From positions 62,001-126,000 of the forward strand of contig NZ_JAHKQF010000009.1 in the NCBI RefSeq assembly GCF_018860965.1: 64,000 nt of DNA, in the 5' to 3' direction. A program made the position numbers and the translations under genes. The notes under the pieces were generated by a model. The model worked only from the letters and a program-made list of their open reading frames with translations, ran no database searches and had not been told where the DNA came from. Below, piece after piece: positions 7,726 to 15,322 of the stretch (positions are counted from its first letter, which is position 1; every line of letters begins with the position of its first letter). This stretch comes from Alteromonas sp. C1M14 (GTDB taxonomy: Bacteria > Pseudomonadota > Gammaproteobacteria > Enterobacterales > Alteromonadaceae).

Positions 7726-8324
7726 GGTGGATCCTTAAATACAATTTTTCCAGCTATAGAATGCCAAGCAAGCATGCTATAGCTCGAAAAACTGCGCGCC
7801 CAATACCCCCTACAGGCTAACAACAACGGGAAACAAAAAAAGCGCGATCAACTGACATGAGGCGCTGATATGGGGCACAAACCTAGCATTTAAACAACAA
7901 AACCGACTAACCCTATATTTTTGCCGATGACTCGGCATTGCCAGCTAGCCTTTCTCTACTGCGGCCAGCCGCCGTTATTCCCTTGTAATAAATGCGCTAC
8001 AAATAGTAAGTGCAAACGCCCAGCCAGAGAAGCTATTTTCGAGGTCTATTATGGGCTATTTCCTTACTACTCTTTAACCCAACCTGAAGTCAGTAACATG
8101 CCCAGTACTTTAGTACCAATACGATGGTGTCATTATCGCGAAAGACTAAAGTGTAACGGAAAAGACCCTATCGGGGAGTTTTCAATTTTGTCCCTGACAA
8201 CAATACTCGATACACATCACAACAGTCTTCTGACAACGCATCAGAAGCATGGGTGAGAGCGACCCGGGATCGAAGTTCATGTTGCTCAACCAAATAAAAA
8301 ACTAATTTTAAAAAGGTAGAACAC
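7726..8324. promoter_or_regulatory. Non-coding region: ndh promoter and porin upstream region
   Basis: This 599-base divergent intergenic stretch has no credible gene. The 111-codon frame at 7921-8256 begins at TTG, is Cys/His-rich without order, and lacks a ribosome site. The notable element is CTTTAGTACCAATA around 8108-8121 (core TTAGTACCAAT 8110-8120), about 205 bases upstream of the porin ATG. Similar TTA(G/C)TACCAA words precede pedF and the PQQ dehydrogenase. AAAAAGG before 8325 is the porin ribosome site. Confidence 0.5.
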
Positions 8325-9503
8325 ATGAACAACCAAAATATACGCCTTAAATTAAAACCCGTTGCCTTAGCATTAACCGCCCTCGTGAGCACCACCTCAT
8401 ACGGCGCCATTACCTTATTTGATGATAACGATGTGGGCACTGTCTCTGTGGACGCGTCGTTTAACACTTTTTACGTAAATAGCAGTACTGACAGCGAAAT
8501 AAGCGGAATTGAGCGAGACCAATCTCGCGTGAAAATGGGTTTTTTACCCAATTGGCTGGGAATGAATTTCAGCAAAGAGATCAATGGCCTCAAAGTGGGT
8601 GGACGCAGTTCATTCTGGGTCAGTATTAACGACAGCAATTCAGGCATTACGTCTACCGGTATTGATGTCAGACAATTCTACGCCACCGTGGGCGCAGACT
8701 GGGGCGAAATACTGATTGGTAAAGATTTCACCCTGTTTAACCGCAGCAACATTTTTATGGATGAGATGCTGCAAGGCTACGGGAACGTGAATGACACCTT
8801 AGGGCTGATTGATGGCCAAGGCGTGTCTTTTGGCAACATTGGTAGTGGTTATACCTACCCGTTCCCAACAGCACAGATTACGTATCGCTCGCCAGAATTT
8901 GGCGGCGGATTTAAGTTAGCGGTAGGACTTATTGACCCGTCTAACACCTCTTCTGACGATGGCCCTAACCGGGAAAGCGAAGAAAGTCGCCCTCGTATCG
9001 AAGCAGAATTAACTTATACCACCAAATTTGACGACGGGATGTTTAACGCTTGGGTTGGATTTTTAAATCAAACCACCGAAAGCGATACCCAAGGAGATGT
9101 GGACTCTAACGGCGTTTCTTATGGCGCAAAAATTAACATGGGTGGCTTTGCCTTACATGCCTCTGGTTTTAGCGGCGATGCCATCGGATTTTTACTTGGC
9201 CCCACAGATAACGCATTAGATCTACAAGGGCTTTTGTATGAAGCCGGTGACGAAGTAGAAAGCAGCGGGTATCTGGTGCAAGGCTCTTACAAAACAGGGA
9301 GTAACCGTTTTGTTCTGTCCTACGGCAACACCGAAGTAGAAACAGAAACACCGTGGGAAATGGACGCGACACAGGCTGCATGGTTTTACAACATCAACAG
9401 TAATGTGACCTTCGTCCTTGAATACAGTATGAACGAAATTTCCATTGGTGATGCCACGGAAGATACCGACAGCATTGCTATTGGCGGCATTGTGAATTTC
9501 TAA
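8325..9503 (+). CDS. Outer-membrane porin of the alcohol-oxidation island
   Basis: This 392-residue protein has a signal peptide (cut around residue 28, after TTSYGA) and a Gly/aromatic-rich body of alternating strands. The C-terminus ends in Phe after 'DSIAIGGIVNF', as required for outer-membrane barrel assembly. 'FYATVGADWGEILIGKDFTLF' resembles the strand-loop region of general trimeric Gram-negative porins. It probably lets alcohols or other small polar solutes into the periplasm, where the PQQ dehydrogenase acts. Substrate selectivity is not readable. AAGG lies 9 bases before the ATG. The gene starts the plus-strand run that continues with the aldehyde dehydrogenase 142 bases later, and a candidate shared regulatory word lies upstream at 8110-8120. 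Confidence 0.85.
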   Translation: MNNQNIRLKLKPVALALTALVSTTSYGAITLFDDNDVGTVSVDASFNTFYVNSSTDSEISGIERDQSRVKMGFLPNWLGMNFSKEINGLKVGGRSSFWVSINDSNSGITSTGIDVRQFYATVGADWGEILIGKDFTLFNRSNIFMDEMLQGYGNVNDTLGLIDGQGVSFGNIGSGYTYPFPTAQITYRSPEFGGGFKLAVGLIDPSNTSSDDGPNRESEESRPRIEAELTYTTKFDDGMFNAWVGFLNQTTESDTQGDVDSNGVSYGAKINMGGFALHASGFSGDAIGFLLGPTDNALDLQGLLYEAGDEVESSGYLVQGSYKTGSNRFVLSYGNTEVETETPWEMDATQAAWFYNINSNVTFVLEYSMNEISIGDATEDTDSIAIGGIVNF

Positions 9504-9645
9504 GCCCTGGCTTTCATTGCCAGAGAAAACCAGGACACAAATTTCCGGTCACCGGGGCCGGAGCAACAGGGCACACTGATTACTCTGTAAGCTGAAACCC
9601 GGCATCTGGCAACGCTTTTAAAAATTGAAAACCGGAGTAATAATT

Positions 9646-11163
9646 ATGATCTACGCAGCACCTGGACAACCAGACTCGAAAGTAACGTTCAAAGAACAAT
9701 ACGGCAATTATATTGGTGGCGAATGGGTCGCCCCAGTTAAAGGTCAGTACTTCGACAACGTTTCGCCGGTGAACAACGAAGTTTTTTGTTCCATTCCTCG
9801 TTCAACCGCTGAAGATGTGGAATTGGCACTCGATGCCGCTCACAAAGCTAAAACAGCGTGGGGCAAAGCTTCTGTCACCGAACGTTCTAACATACTTCTT
9901 AAAATTGCCGATCGCATTGAGGCGAACCTCGAAGCTCTCGCGGTCGCAGAAACTTGGGATAACGGTAAAGCCGTGCGTGAAACTCTGAATGCTGATGTAC
10001 CATTGGCTGCAGACCATTTCCGTTATTTCGCCGGCTGCATGCGTTCTCAAGAAGGCGGCATCAGCGAAATTGATAACAATACCGTTGCCTATCATTTCCA
10101 CGAACCCCTTGGCGTTGTTGGCCAAATCATTCCATGGAACTTCCCGCTGTTAATGGCGGCATGGAAACTGGCGCCGGCCCTTGCTGCTGGTAACTGTGTT
10201 GTTCTTAAGCCTGCGGAACAAACCCCAGCGTCAATACTTGTGTTCGCTGAAATTGTGGGTGACTTGTTACCTCCAGGTGTACTTAATATTGTTAATGGAT
10301 ATGGCGCTGAAGCAGGTCAAGCGTTAGCCACTAGCACTCGGATTGCCAAAATCGCTTTTACCGGATCCACCCCCGTTGGCGCACACATTCTCAAATGTGC
10401 AGCGGAAAACATCATTCCATCAACCGTAGAGCTGGGTGGTAAATCACCTAACATTTACTTTAGCGATGTGATGAAGCAAGAAGACGAATTCTTGAGCAAG
10501 TGTGTTGAAGGTATGGTTCTGGCCTTCTTTAACCAAGGTGAAGTGTGTACTTGTCCTTCTCGAGCACTGATCCAAGAAGATATGTACGACGACTTTATCT
10601 CACTTGTAGTAGCTCGCACACAGCAAATTAAACGCGGTAACCCTCTGGATACTGAAACTCAAGTGGGTGCGCAAGCTTCTGCTGAACAGTATGACAAAAT
10701 TCTCGGCTACCTAGAGCTGGGTAAAAAAGAGGGAGCAGAAGTGCTCATTGGCGGTGGCCCTGCCAATATCGAGGGCTTCAGCAAAGGCTTCTATATTGAA
10801 CCTACGTTGCTAAAAGGCAGCAACGACATGCGGGTGTTCCAAGAAGAAATCTTTGGCCCTGTGGTTGGTATCACAACCTTTAAAGACGAAGCCGAAGCCT
10901 TGGCCATTGCTAACGACACCGAATTTGGTTTAGGGGCAGGTTTGTGGACTCGTGACACCAACCGCGCCTACCGTATGGGACGTGGTATTCAAGCCGGTCG
11001 GGTTTGGATGAATTGTTATCACGCCTATCCTGCTCACGCCGCGTTTGGTGGCTACAAGAAGTCAGGTGTTGGCCGCGAAAACCACAAAATGATGTTAGAT
11101 CATTATCAGCAAACCAAAAACATGCTGGTGAGCTATGACATCAACCCACTGGGCTTTTTCTAA
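9646..11163 (+). CDS. exaC: NAD-dependent aldehyde dehydrogenase, ExaC/PedI type
   Basis: This 505-residue cytoplasmic enzyme oxidises acetaldehyde and similar aldehydes to acids. The N-terminal sequence '[15 protein letters not shown]' and 'GNYIGGEWV' are close to the ExaC aldehyde dehydrogenase of Pseudomonas ethanol oxidation. Catalytic residues are visible: the general base Glu262 in 'VELGGKSPN' and the nucleophile Cys301 in '[12 protein letters not shown]'; the NAD-binding 'FTGSTPVG' lies before them. The ATG at 9646 has CGGAG 9 bases upstream; the TTG at 9625 would add seven residues and is unlikely. In this island it would take the aldehyde made in the periplasm by the PQQ dehydrogenase. 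A likely terminator follows. Confidence 0.95.
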   Translation: MIYAAPGQPDSKVTFKEQYGNYIGGEWVAPVKGQYFDNVSPVNNEVFCSIPRSTAEDVELALDAAHKAKTAWGKASVTERSNILLKIADRIEANLEALAVAETWDNGKAVRETLNADVPLAADHFRYFAGCMRSQEGGISEIDNNTVAYHFHEPLGVVGQIIPWNFPLLMAAWKLAPALAAGNCVVLKPAEQTPASILVFAEIVGDLLPPGVLNIVNGYGAEAGQALATSTRIAKIAFTGSTPVGAHILKCAAENIIPSTVELGGKSPNIYFSDVMKQEDEFLSKCVEGMVLAFFNQGEVCTCPSRALIQEDMYDDFISLVVARTQQIKRGNPLDTETQVGAQASAEQYDKILGYLELGKKEGAEVLIGGGPANIEGFSKGFYIEPTLLKGSNDMRVFQEEIFGPVVGITTFKDEAEALAIANDTEFGLGAGLWTRDTNRAYRMGRGIQAGRVWMNCYHAYPAHAAFGGYKKSGVGRENHKMMLDHYQQTKNMLVSYDINPLGFF

Positions 11164-11190
11164 AAGCGTTGCCTGAGAAGGCGTAAGCCA

Positions 11191-11222
11191 GGCACCCGTT
11201 TCAACTGCGGGTGCCATTTTCC
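11191..11222 (+). terminator. Probable terminator or attenuator after exaC
   Basis: An 8-bp stem GGCACCCG (11191-11198) with CGGGTGCC (11208-11215) is followed by ATTTTCC. The T-tract is short, so partial read-through into the DUF4242 gene is possible. Confidence 0.6.
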
Positions 11223-11277
11223 TGCCCTGATGCAACTTCAACAACCTGGGGGTAGGACTCAAAAAAAAGGATACATC

Positions 11278-11550
11278 ATGCCTAAATTTATAATAGAAAG
11301 AGATATTCCTGACGCCGGTAAACTTACCGAACAGCAATTAAAAGAGACTTCAGATGGCTCTTGTTGCGTGCTGAACAAGCTTGGCCCCAAAATCCAATGG
11401 GTAGAAAGCTATGTCACCGCAAACAAAGTGTATTGTGTATACATTGCCCCAGATGCTGACATGATTCGCAAACATGCCCAAGAGCTGGGATTACCAGCCA
11501 ATGAAATCAACCAAGTCACATCAATTATCGACCCCACCACCGCTGAATAG
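11278..11550 (+). CDS. DUF4242 family small protein
   Basis: This 90-residue protein starts 'MPKFIIERDIPDAGKLTEQQ' and contains 'GPKIQWVESYVTANKVYCVY' and 'DMIRKHAQELGLP', the ferredoxin-like fold pattern of DUF4242. Family members include small nickel-binding proteins (SCO4226-like), so metal binding is possible; the Cys-Cys pair in 'GSCCVLN' and later Cys and His residues are candidates. No enzymatic role is known. AAGGA lies 7 bases before the ATG at 11278; the frame from 11230 has no ribosome site and crosses it. It precedes an NMT1-type ABC importer by 10 bases and is probably co-transcribed with it. Confidence 0.8.
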   Translation: MPKFIIERDIPDAGKLTEQQLKETSDGSCCVLNKLGPKIQWVESYVTANKVYCVYIAPDADMIRKHAQELGLPANEINQVTSIIDPTTAE

Positions 11551-11560
11551 TAAGCCACAG

Positions 11561-12538
11561 ATGAAGAGATTAGTGTGTATATTGCTACTTACCGTGAGCA
11601 GCATGGTTTTTTCACCCTTTCTCTTTGCTGCCAACGAGTTACGGGTGGGTATTTTGCAATATGGCACCGTCAATTGGGAAATACAGGCAATACAAGAACG
11701 TCACCTTGAAAACGCCTTTAACTTGTCTTTATCGGTGGTGCCTTTATCTTCTCCCCAAGCCCTGCTGGTTGCGCTACAAGGGGGCAAGGTGGACGTCATA
11801 CTTAGCGATTGGCTATGGGTGGTGCGCCAAAAAGAAATGGGGCGTGACTACTATTTCTCCCCCTACTCGACCAATGCCGGGCATTTGGTGGTCAATAATG
11901 ACGCCGGCATTCATGCCCTGACTGATCTTAAAAATAAAACCCTGGGTGTGGCCGGTGGACGGGCCAATAAAAACTGGGTGTTGTTTCGTACCTACATTAA
12001 ACAAACTACCGGGTTAGTAGCCAATCAAGATTACACCGTAAAGTTTGCTGCCGCTCCTATTCTCAATGCACTCATGGCACAAGGCGAGTTGGATGGCGCG
12101 ATCAATTTCTGGCATTACGCAGCCCAACTTAACGCTAAAGGAATGCCCACACTGCTAACCTTGCAACAACTGCTGGCGAACACTGGCATAACCCAGCCCG
12201 TTCCCATGTTAGGTTGGGTCTTTTCGGCTAACTTTGCGCAGATGCACAACGCCACCCTAAAGCAATTTTTAGCGATGTCTCAAGAGGCTCGAAAACAGTT
12301 AGTTCGCGACGATGATCTTTGGCAGCGACTACCGGCTTTTCAACGTTATCCCAATGCCGCTCATGACACTTTGAAAACACAGTATCGACAAGGCGCAGTG
12401 GTAAGCACTCCGGCCGATTTTAGCGCCAACATGGAAGCCATTTACCAGCGCCTTAAAGCCAACCAAGGTAGCGACAATATCACCGGTAGTTTTACCCACT
12501 TACCAAACGATTTACTTTGGTCTTATGAGCAACATTAG
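11561..12538 (+). CDS. NMT1/SsuA-like ABC substrate-binding protein
   Basis: This 325-residue periplasmic protein has a signal peptide (residues 1-23, 'CILLLTVSSMVFSPFLFAA') and the SsuA/TauA/THI5-like fold: 'LRVGILQYGTVNWEI', 'VALQGGKVDVILSDWLWV', 'KNKTLGVAGG'. It begins 10 bases after the DUF4242 stop and overlaps the permease by 14 bases, forming an import operon. Relatives bind taurine, alkanesulfonates, nitrate or pyrimidine precursors; the ligand here cannot be read. Its position between the aldehyde dehydrogenase and the sensor kinase genes suggests a compound used with alcohol oxidation. A frame reaching back to 11474 is an overlap artefact, since the signal peptide begins at 11561. 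Confidence 0.85.
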   Translation: MKRLVCILLLTVSSMVFSPFLFAANELRVGILQYGTVNWEIQAIQERHLENAFNLSLSVVPLSSPQALLVALQGGKVDVILSDWLWVVRQKEMGRDYYFSPYSTNAGHLVVNNDAGIHALTDLKNKTLGVAGGRANKNWVLFRTYIKQTTGLVANQDYTVKFAAAPILNALMAQGELDGAINFWHYAAQLNAKGMPTLLTLQQLLANTGITQPVPMLGWVFSANFAQMHNATLKQFLAMSQEARKQLVRDDDLWQRLPAFQRYPNAAHDTLKTQYRQGAVVSTPADFSANMEAIYQRLKANQGSDNITGSFTHLPNDLLWSYEQH

Positions 12539-13316
12539 CAAACCACCACCGCCTGGTTCTATGTTCCGCATGCTTGGAGCACGTACAAACCGGGTTTTAT
12601 CGTTGCTAGTGTTGCTTCTTATTTGGCAAGGTATTGTGATGGCATTTGCGCCGTCATTGCTTCCAGCCCCCACGGCGGTGTTTGTTCGCCTCATAGAAGC
12701 CCTACAAACTGGAAATATGCTATTTCATCTTTTAGAAACGTTACGCCGAGTGGGGATCACCTTTACCATCTCTCTTCTTTTAGGCTCCGGGTTAGGGTTG
12801 CTTATGGGGCACAGTCGGCGCGTGGATGAGTGGCTTGATGGCCTACTCACTCTGCTACTTAATGTGCCCGCATTGGTCACCATTATTTTGTGCTTTATGT
12901 GGTTTGGGCTGAATGAAACATCGGCCTTGCTAGCCGTCATCATTAACAAATTACCCAATGTGGCTGTCACCTTACGAGAAGGTGCCCGCGCCATCAACAC
13001 CTCACTACTTGACGTCGCTCGGGTTTATCAGCTTTCGCCGGTACGCAAATTTGTAAAAATCTACTTACCTCAACTTTATCCTTACCTGTTAGCCGCCGCG
13101 CGCAGTGGACTCGCTTTGGTATGGAAAATTGTCTTGGTGGTAGAACTGATCGGTTGCAGTAGTGGCGTGGGCTTTCAGTTGTCCAGCTATTTTCAACTTT
13201 TTGATGTCACCGCCATTTTAGCTTATACCCTAGCCTTTGTAGCCATTGTCTATGCCATCGAAAGCGGCATTCTAAGGCCCATAGAGCGTTACGTTTCACG
13301 GTGGCGTCAATGCTAA
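12525..13316 (+). CDS. ABC transporter permease, SsuC/TauC type
   Basis: This 263-residue inner-membrane protein has about six hydrophobic helices and the binding-protein-dependent permease signature (EAA loop) around 'LREGARAINTSLLDVARVYQ' and 'FVKIYLPQLYPYLLAAARSG'. It partners the SsuA-like binding protein and the ATPase on either side; overlaps of 14 and 7 bases show a tightly coupled operon. It would form the membrane channel of the importer. Substrate unknown. Confidence 0.9.
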   Translation: MSNISKPPPPGSMFRMLGARTNRVLSLLVLLLIWQGIVMAFAPSLLPAPTAVFVRLIEALQTGNMLFHLLETLRRVGITFTISLLLGSGLGLLMGHSRRVDEWLDGLLTLLLNVPALVTIILCFMWFGLNETSALLAVIINKLPNVAVTLREGARAINTSLLDVARVYQLSPVRKFVKIYLPQLYPYLLAAARSGLALVWKIVLVVELIGCSSGVGFQLSSYFQLFDVTAILAYTLAFVAIVYAIESGILRPIERYVSRWRQC

Positions 13317-14047
13317 ACGTACATATTAAACATAAAGCCTATCAAGGTAATCACACACTCATCCGCGACTTTTCTTTATCGGTTAAAGCCAACGAAATCG
13401 TGGCGCTAATTGGTCCTTCTGGGGCAGGGAAAAGTACATTGCTCAATATTATTTGTGGCCTTGATTCACAGTTTGACGGTGACATTACCTACCAGCAGCC
13501 CAGCAATGTGAGCATGATGTTCCAAGAAGCGCGGTTAATGCCGTGGTTAACCGTATTGGAAAACATTACCTTGGTAGCAAAGAAACAAAGCGAGGACGTA
13601 ACCCGCTATGCTTACCAATTACTCGAACAAGTAGGGCTGTCAGAGGTTGCCAACGGTTACCCGGGGCAGTTATCTGGCGGTATGAGCAAACGCGTTGCCC
13701 TAGCACGGGCAATGATGTTTAACCCCGACATATTGCTGATGGATGAACCCTTTTCATCACTAGACACGCCATCGGCAGAAGCCCTTAAACAGCGTGTGCT
13801 CGAGCTAAAAAATAAAAGACCATTTAGTATTATTTACGTAACCCATGATTTAAAGGAGGCCATTGCTATTGCCGATCGCGTACTTGTTTTGTGCGCCAAC
13901 CCCATGCAACTTGTTCATGAACAGATTGTCAACTTGCCCCGTCCCCGACATCTCCACGACGATGCCATCGCCGCCCTGTGTCATCAACTGTACCAGCGAT
14001 ACCCAGGTTTGCTATCAGGAAACGTAAACGATGATATTTTTGTGTAA
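13310..14047 (+). CDS. ABC transporter ATPase, SsuB/TauB type
   Basis: This 245-residue nucleotide-binding subunit has Walker A 'GPSGAGKST', Q-loop 'MMFQEARLMPWLTV', signature 'LSGGMSKRVALARA', Walker B 'ILLMDEP' and the switch His in 'YVTHDLKEA'. The 'MPWLTVLEN' segment is typical of the nitrate/taurine/sulfonate importers. The start is ambiguous: the ATG at 13310 is preferred over the GTG at 13301; both overlap the permease stop. It drives import by the adjacent permease and binding protein. Confidence 0.9.
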   Translation: MLNVHIKHKAYQGNHTLIRDFSLSVKANEIVALIGPSGAGKSTLLNIICGLDSQFDGDITYQQPSNVSMMFQEARLMPWLTVLENITLVAKKQSEDVTRYAYQLLEQVGLSEVANGYPGQLSGGMSKRVALARAMMFNPDILLMDEPFSSLDTPSAEALKQRVLELKNKRPFSIIYVTHDLKEAIAIADRVLVLCANPMQLVHEQIVNLPRPRHLHDDAIAALCHQLYQRYPGLLSGNVNDDIFV

Positions 14048-14113
14048 ATACAAATACATTCTTGTTAAGCAATTGTGAAAGAGATATTATTCCTTCATAC
14101 ATCTGGAGGATCC

Positions 14114-15322
14114 ATGAGTCAATTATCACAACTGGCCGTCGCTCAGCAACCACTTACCGGTGTAGCCCGAGCAGGAAGTGAAGAAGCCGACCCCATACTG
14201 GCTGCTGCCGAAATATACCGTGCTCTCGCCCCTTGCGAACCTGCGTGTGTGGTGTTTTATTGCTGTACTCGTTATCCTCTGGCCCTGTTATCGCGGGAAC
14301 TAACCCGTTATTTCGACGGCATCACGGTTATCGGATGTACGTCCGCTGGCGAAATCACACCATTGGGCTTTCGCAAACACAGCATCAGTGCTTTTGGCTT
14401 AAGCCAGCATTTATTCTCTGTAGAATCCGTACTCATTGAGAATTTAACCACTTTTACCTCTGACGATTCAGACAGTGTGGTGAGTTGCATGCTCGATAAC
14501 TTAAGGAAAAAAGCGGTCACACCCACGCCCATCGAAAAGCACTGCTTCGCGCTTTCCTTGCTCGACGGTTTATCGGTAAAAGAAGAATTGGTTATCAACG
14601 CATTAAGCACGAGCTTACATGAGATCCCCTTAGTAGGTGGTTCTGCCGGAGATGATCAACACTTTGTTGATACCCAGGTGTATTACGGGGGCGAATTTTA
14701 CAGCGATGCTGCAGTTATCATGTTGGTAAATACCGTCTGTCGCTTTGAAGTGTTCAGCCAACATCATCTCGCACCTCAACATGAAAAACTGGTAGTCACA
14801 CAGGTATCGCCAGATTTACGTGTGGTGCAAGAATTTAATGCCGAACCTGCGGCGTTGGAATATTGCCGAATTAACAACCTCAAGCTTGAAGATCTTAATT
14901 CCCGCACCTTTGCACTGCACCCTTTAGCAGTACAAATTGGCGATCATTCCTACATTCGCAGCATCCAGCAAGTAAATGACGATCTCAGTCTAACCTTCTT
15001 TTGTGCCATCGACTCGGGGGTGGTGTTAACAAAGATGACCTCCCCTGGTTTACTTTCTCACACCTCAATGATATTTAATTGGTTAGAAGAGTCCGTGGGC
15101 GAAATTCAATTATTGATTGGTTTTGACTGTATCCATCGACGTGCCGAAATAGATCAGTTTGAATTAGAGGCTGATATGTCTAAGTTATACAGGGAACATA
15201 ATGTCATCGGTTTTAGTACATACGGCGAGCAAATCAACGGGTTGCATCTTAATCATACCTTTACCGGTGTTGCTATAGGATATCCCAATGACCCACTCTA
15301 CCCCACCCTATCCGGCGCATAG
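14114..15322 (+). CDS. FIST-domain sensory protein
   Basis: This 402-residue soluble protein has FIST N ('VVFYCCTRYPLALLSREL', 'VIGCTSAGEITPLGF') followed by FIST C ('LLIGFDCIHRRAEID', 'VIGFSTYGEQINGLHLNHT'). FIST domains are predicted to sense small ligands and pass the signal to attached or adjacent kinases. The stop overlaps the start of the PAS histidine kinase by 35 bases, so the two are almost certainly made together and act together. GGAGG lies 4 bases before the ATG at 14114; the GTG at 14075 has no ribosome site. Similar FIST-kinase pairs stand beside the ErbR/AgmR regulator in Pseudomonas alcohol-oxidation loci. The ligand is unknown; an alcohol, aldehyde or derivative is the natural guess. 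Confidence 0.88.
   Translation: MSQLSQLAVAQQPLTGVARAGSEEADPILAAAEIYRALAPCEPACVVFYCCTRYPLALLSRELTRYFDGITVIGCTSAGEITPLGFRKHSISAFGLSQHLFSVESVLIENLTTFTSDDSDSVVSCMLDNLRKKAVTPTPIEKHCFALSLLDGLSVKEELVINALSTSLHEIPLVGGSAGDDQHFVDTQVYYGGEFYSDAAVIMLVNTVCRFEVFSQHHLAPQHEKLVVTQVSPDLRVVQEFNAEPAALEYCRINNLKLEDLNSRTFALHPLAVQIGDHSYIRSIQQVNDDLSLTFFCAIDSGVVLTKMTSPGLLSHTSMIFNWLEESVGEIQLLIGFDCIHRRAEIDQFELEADMSKLYREHNVIGFSTYGEQINGLHLNHTFTGVAIGYPNDPLYPTLSGA

Noticed and set aside
7921..8256. 111-codon frame in the ndh-porin gap
   Set aside because: Starts at TTG without a ribosome site, the composition is disordered and Cys-rich, and no domain is seen; treated as non-coding.
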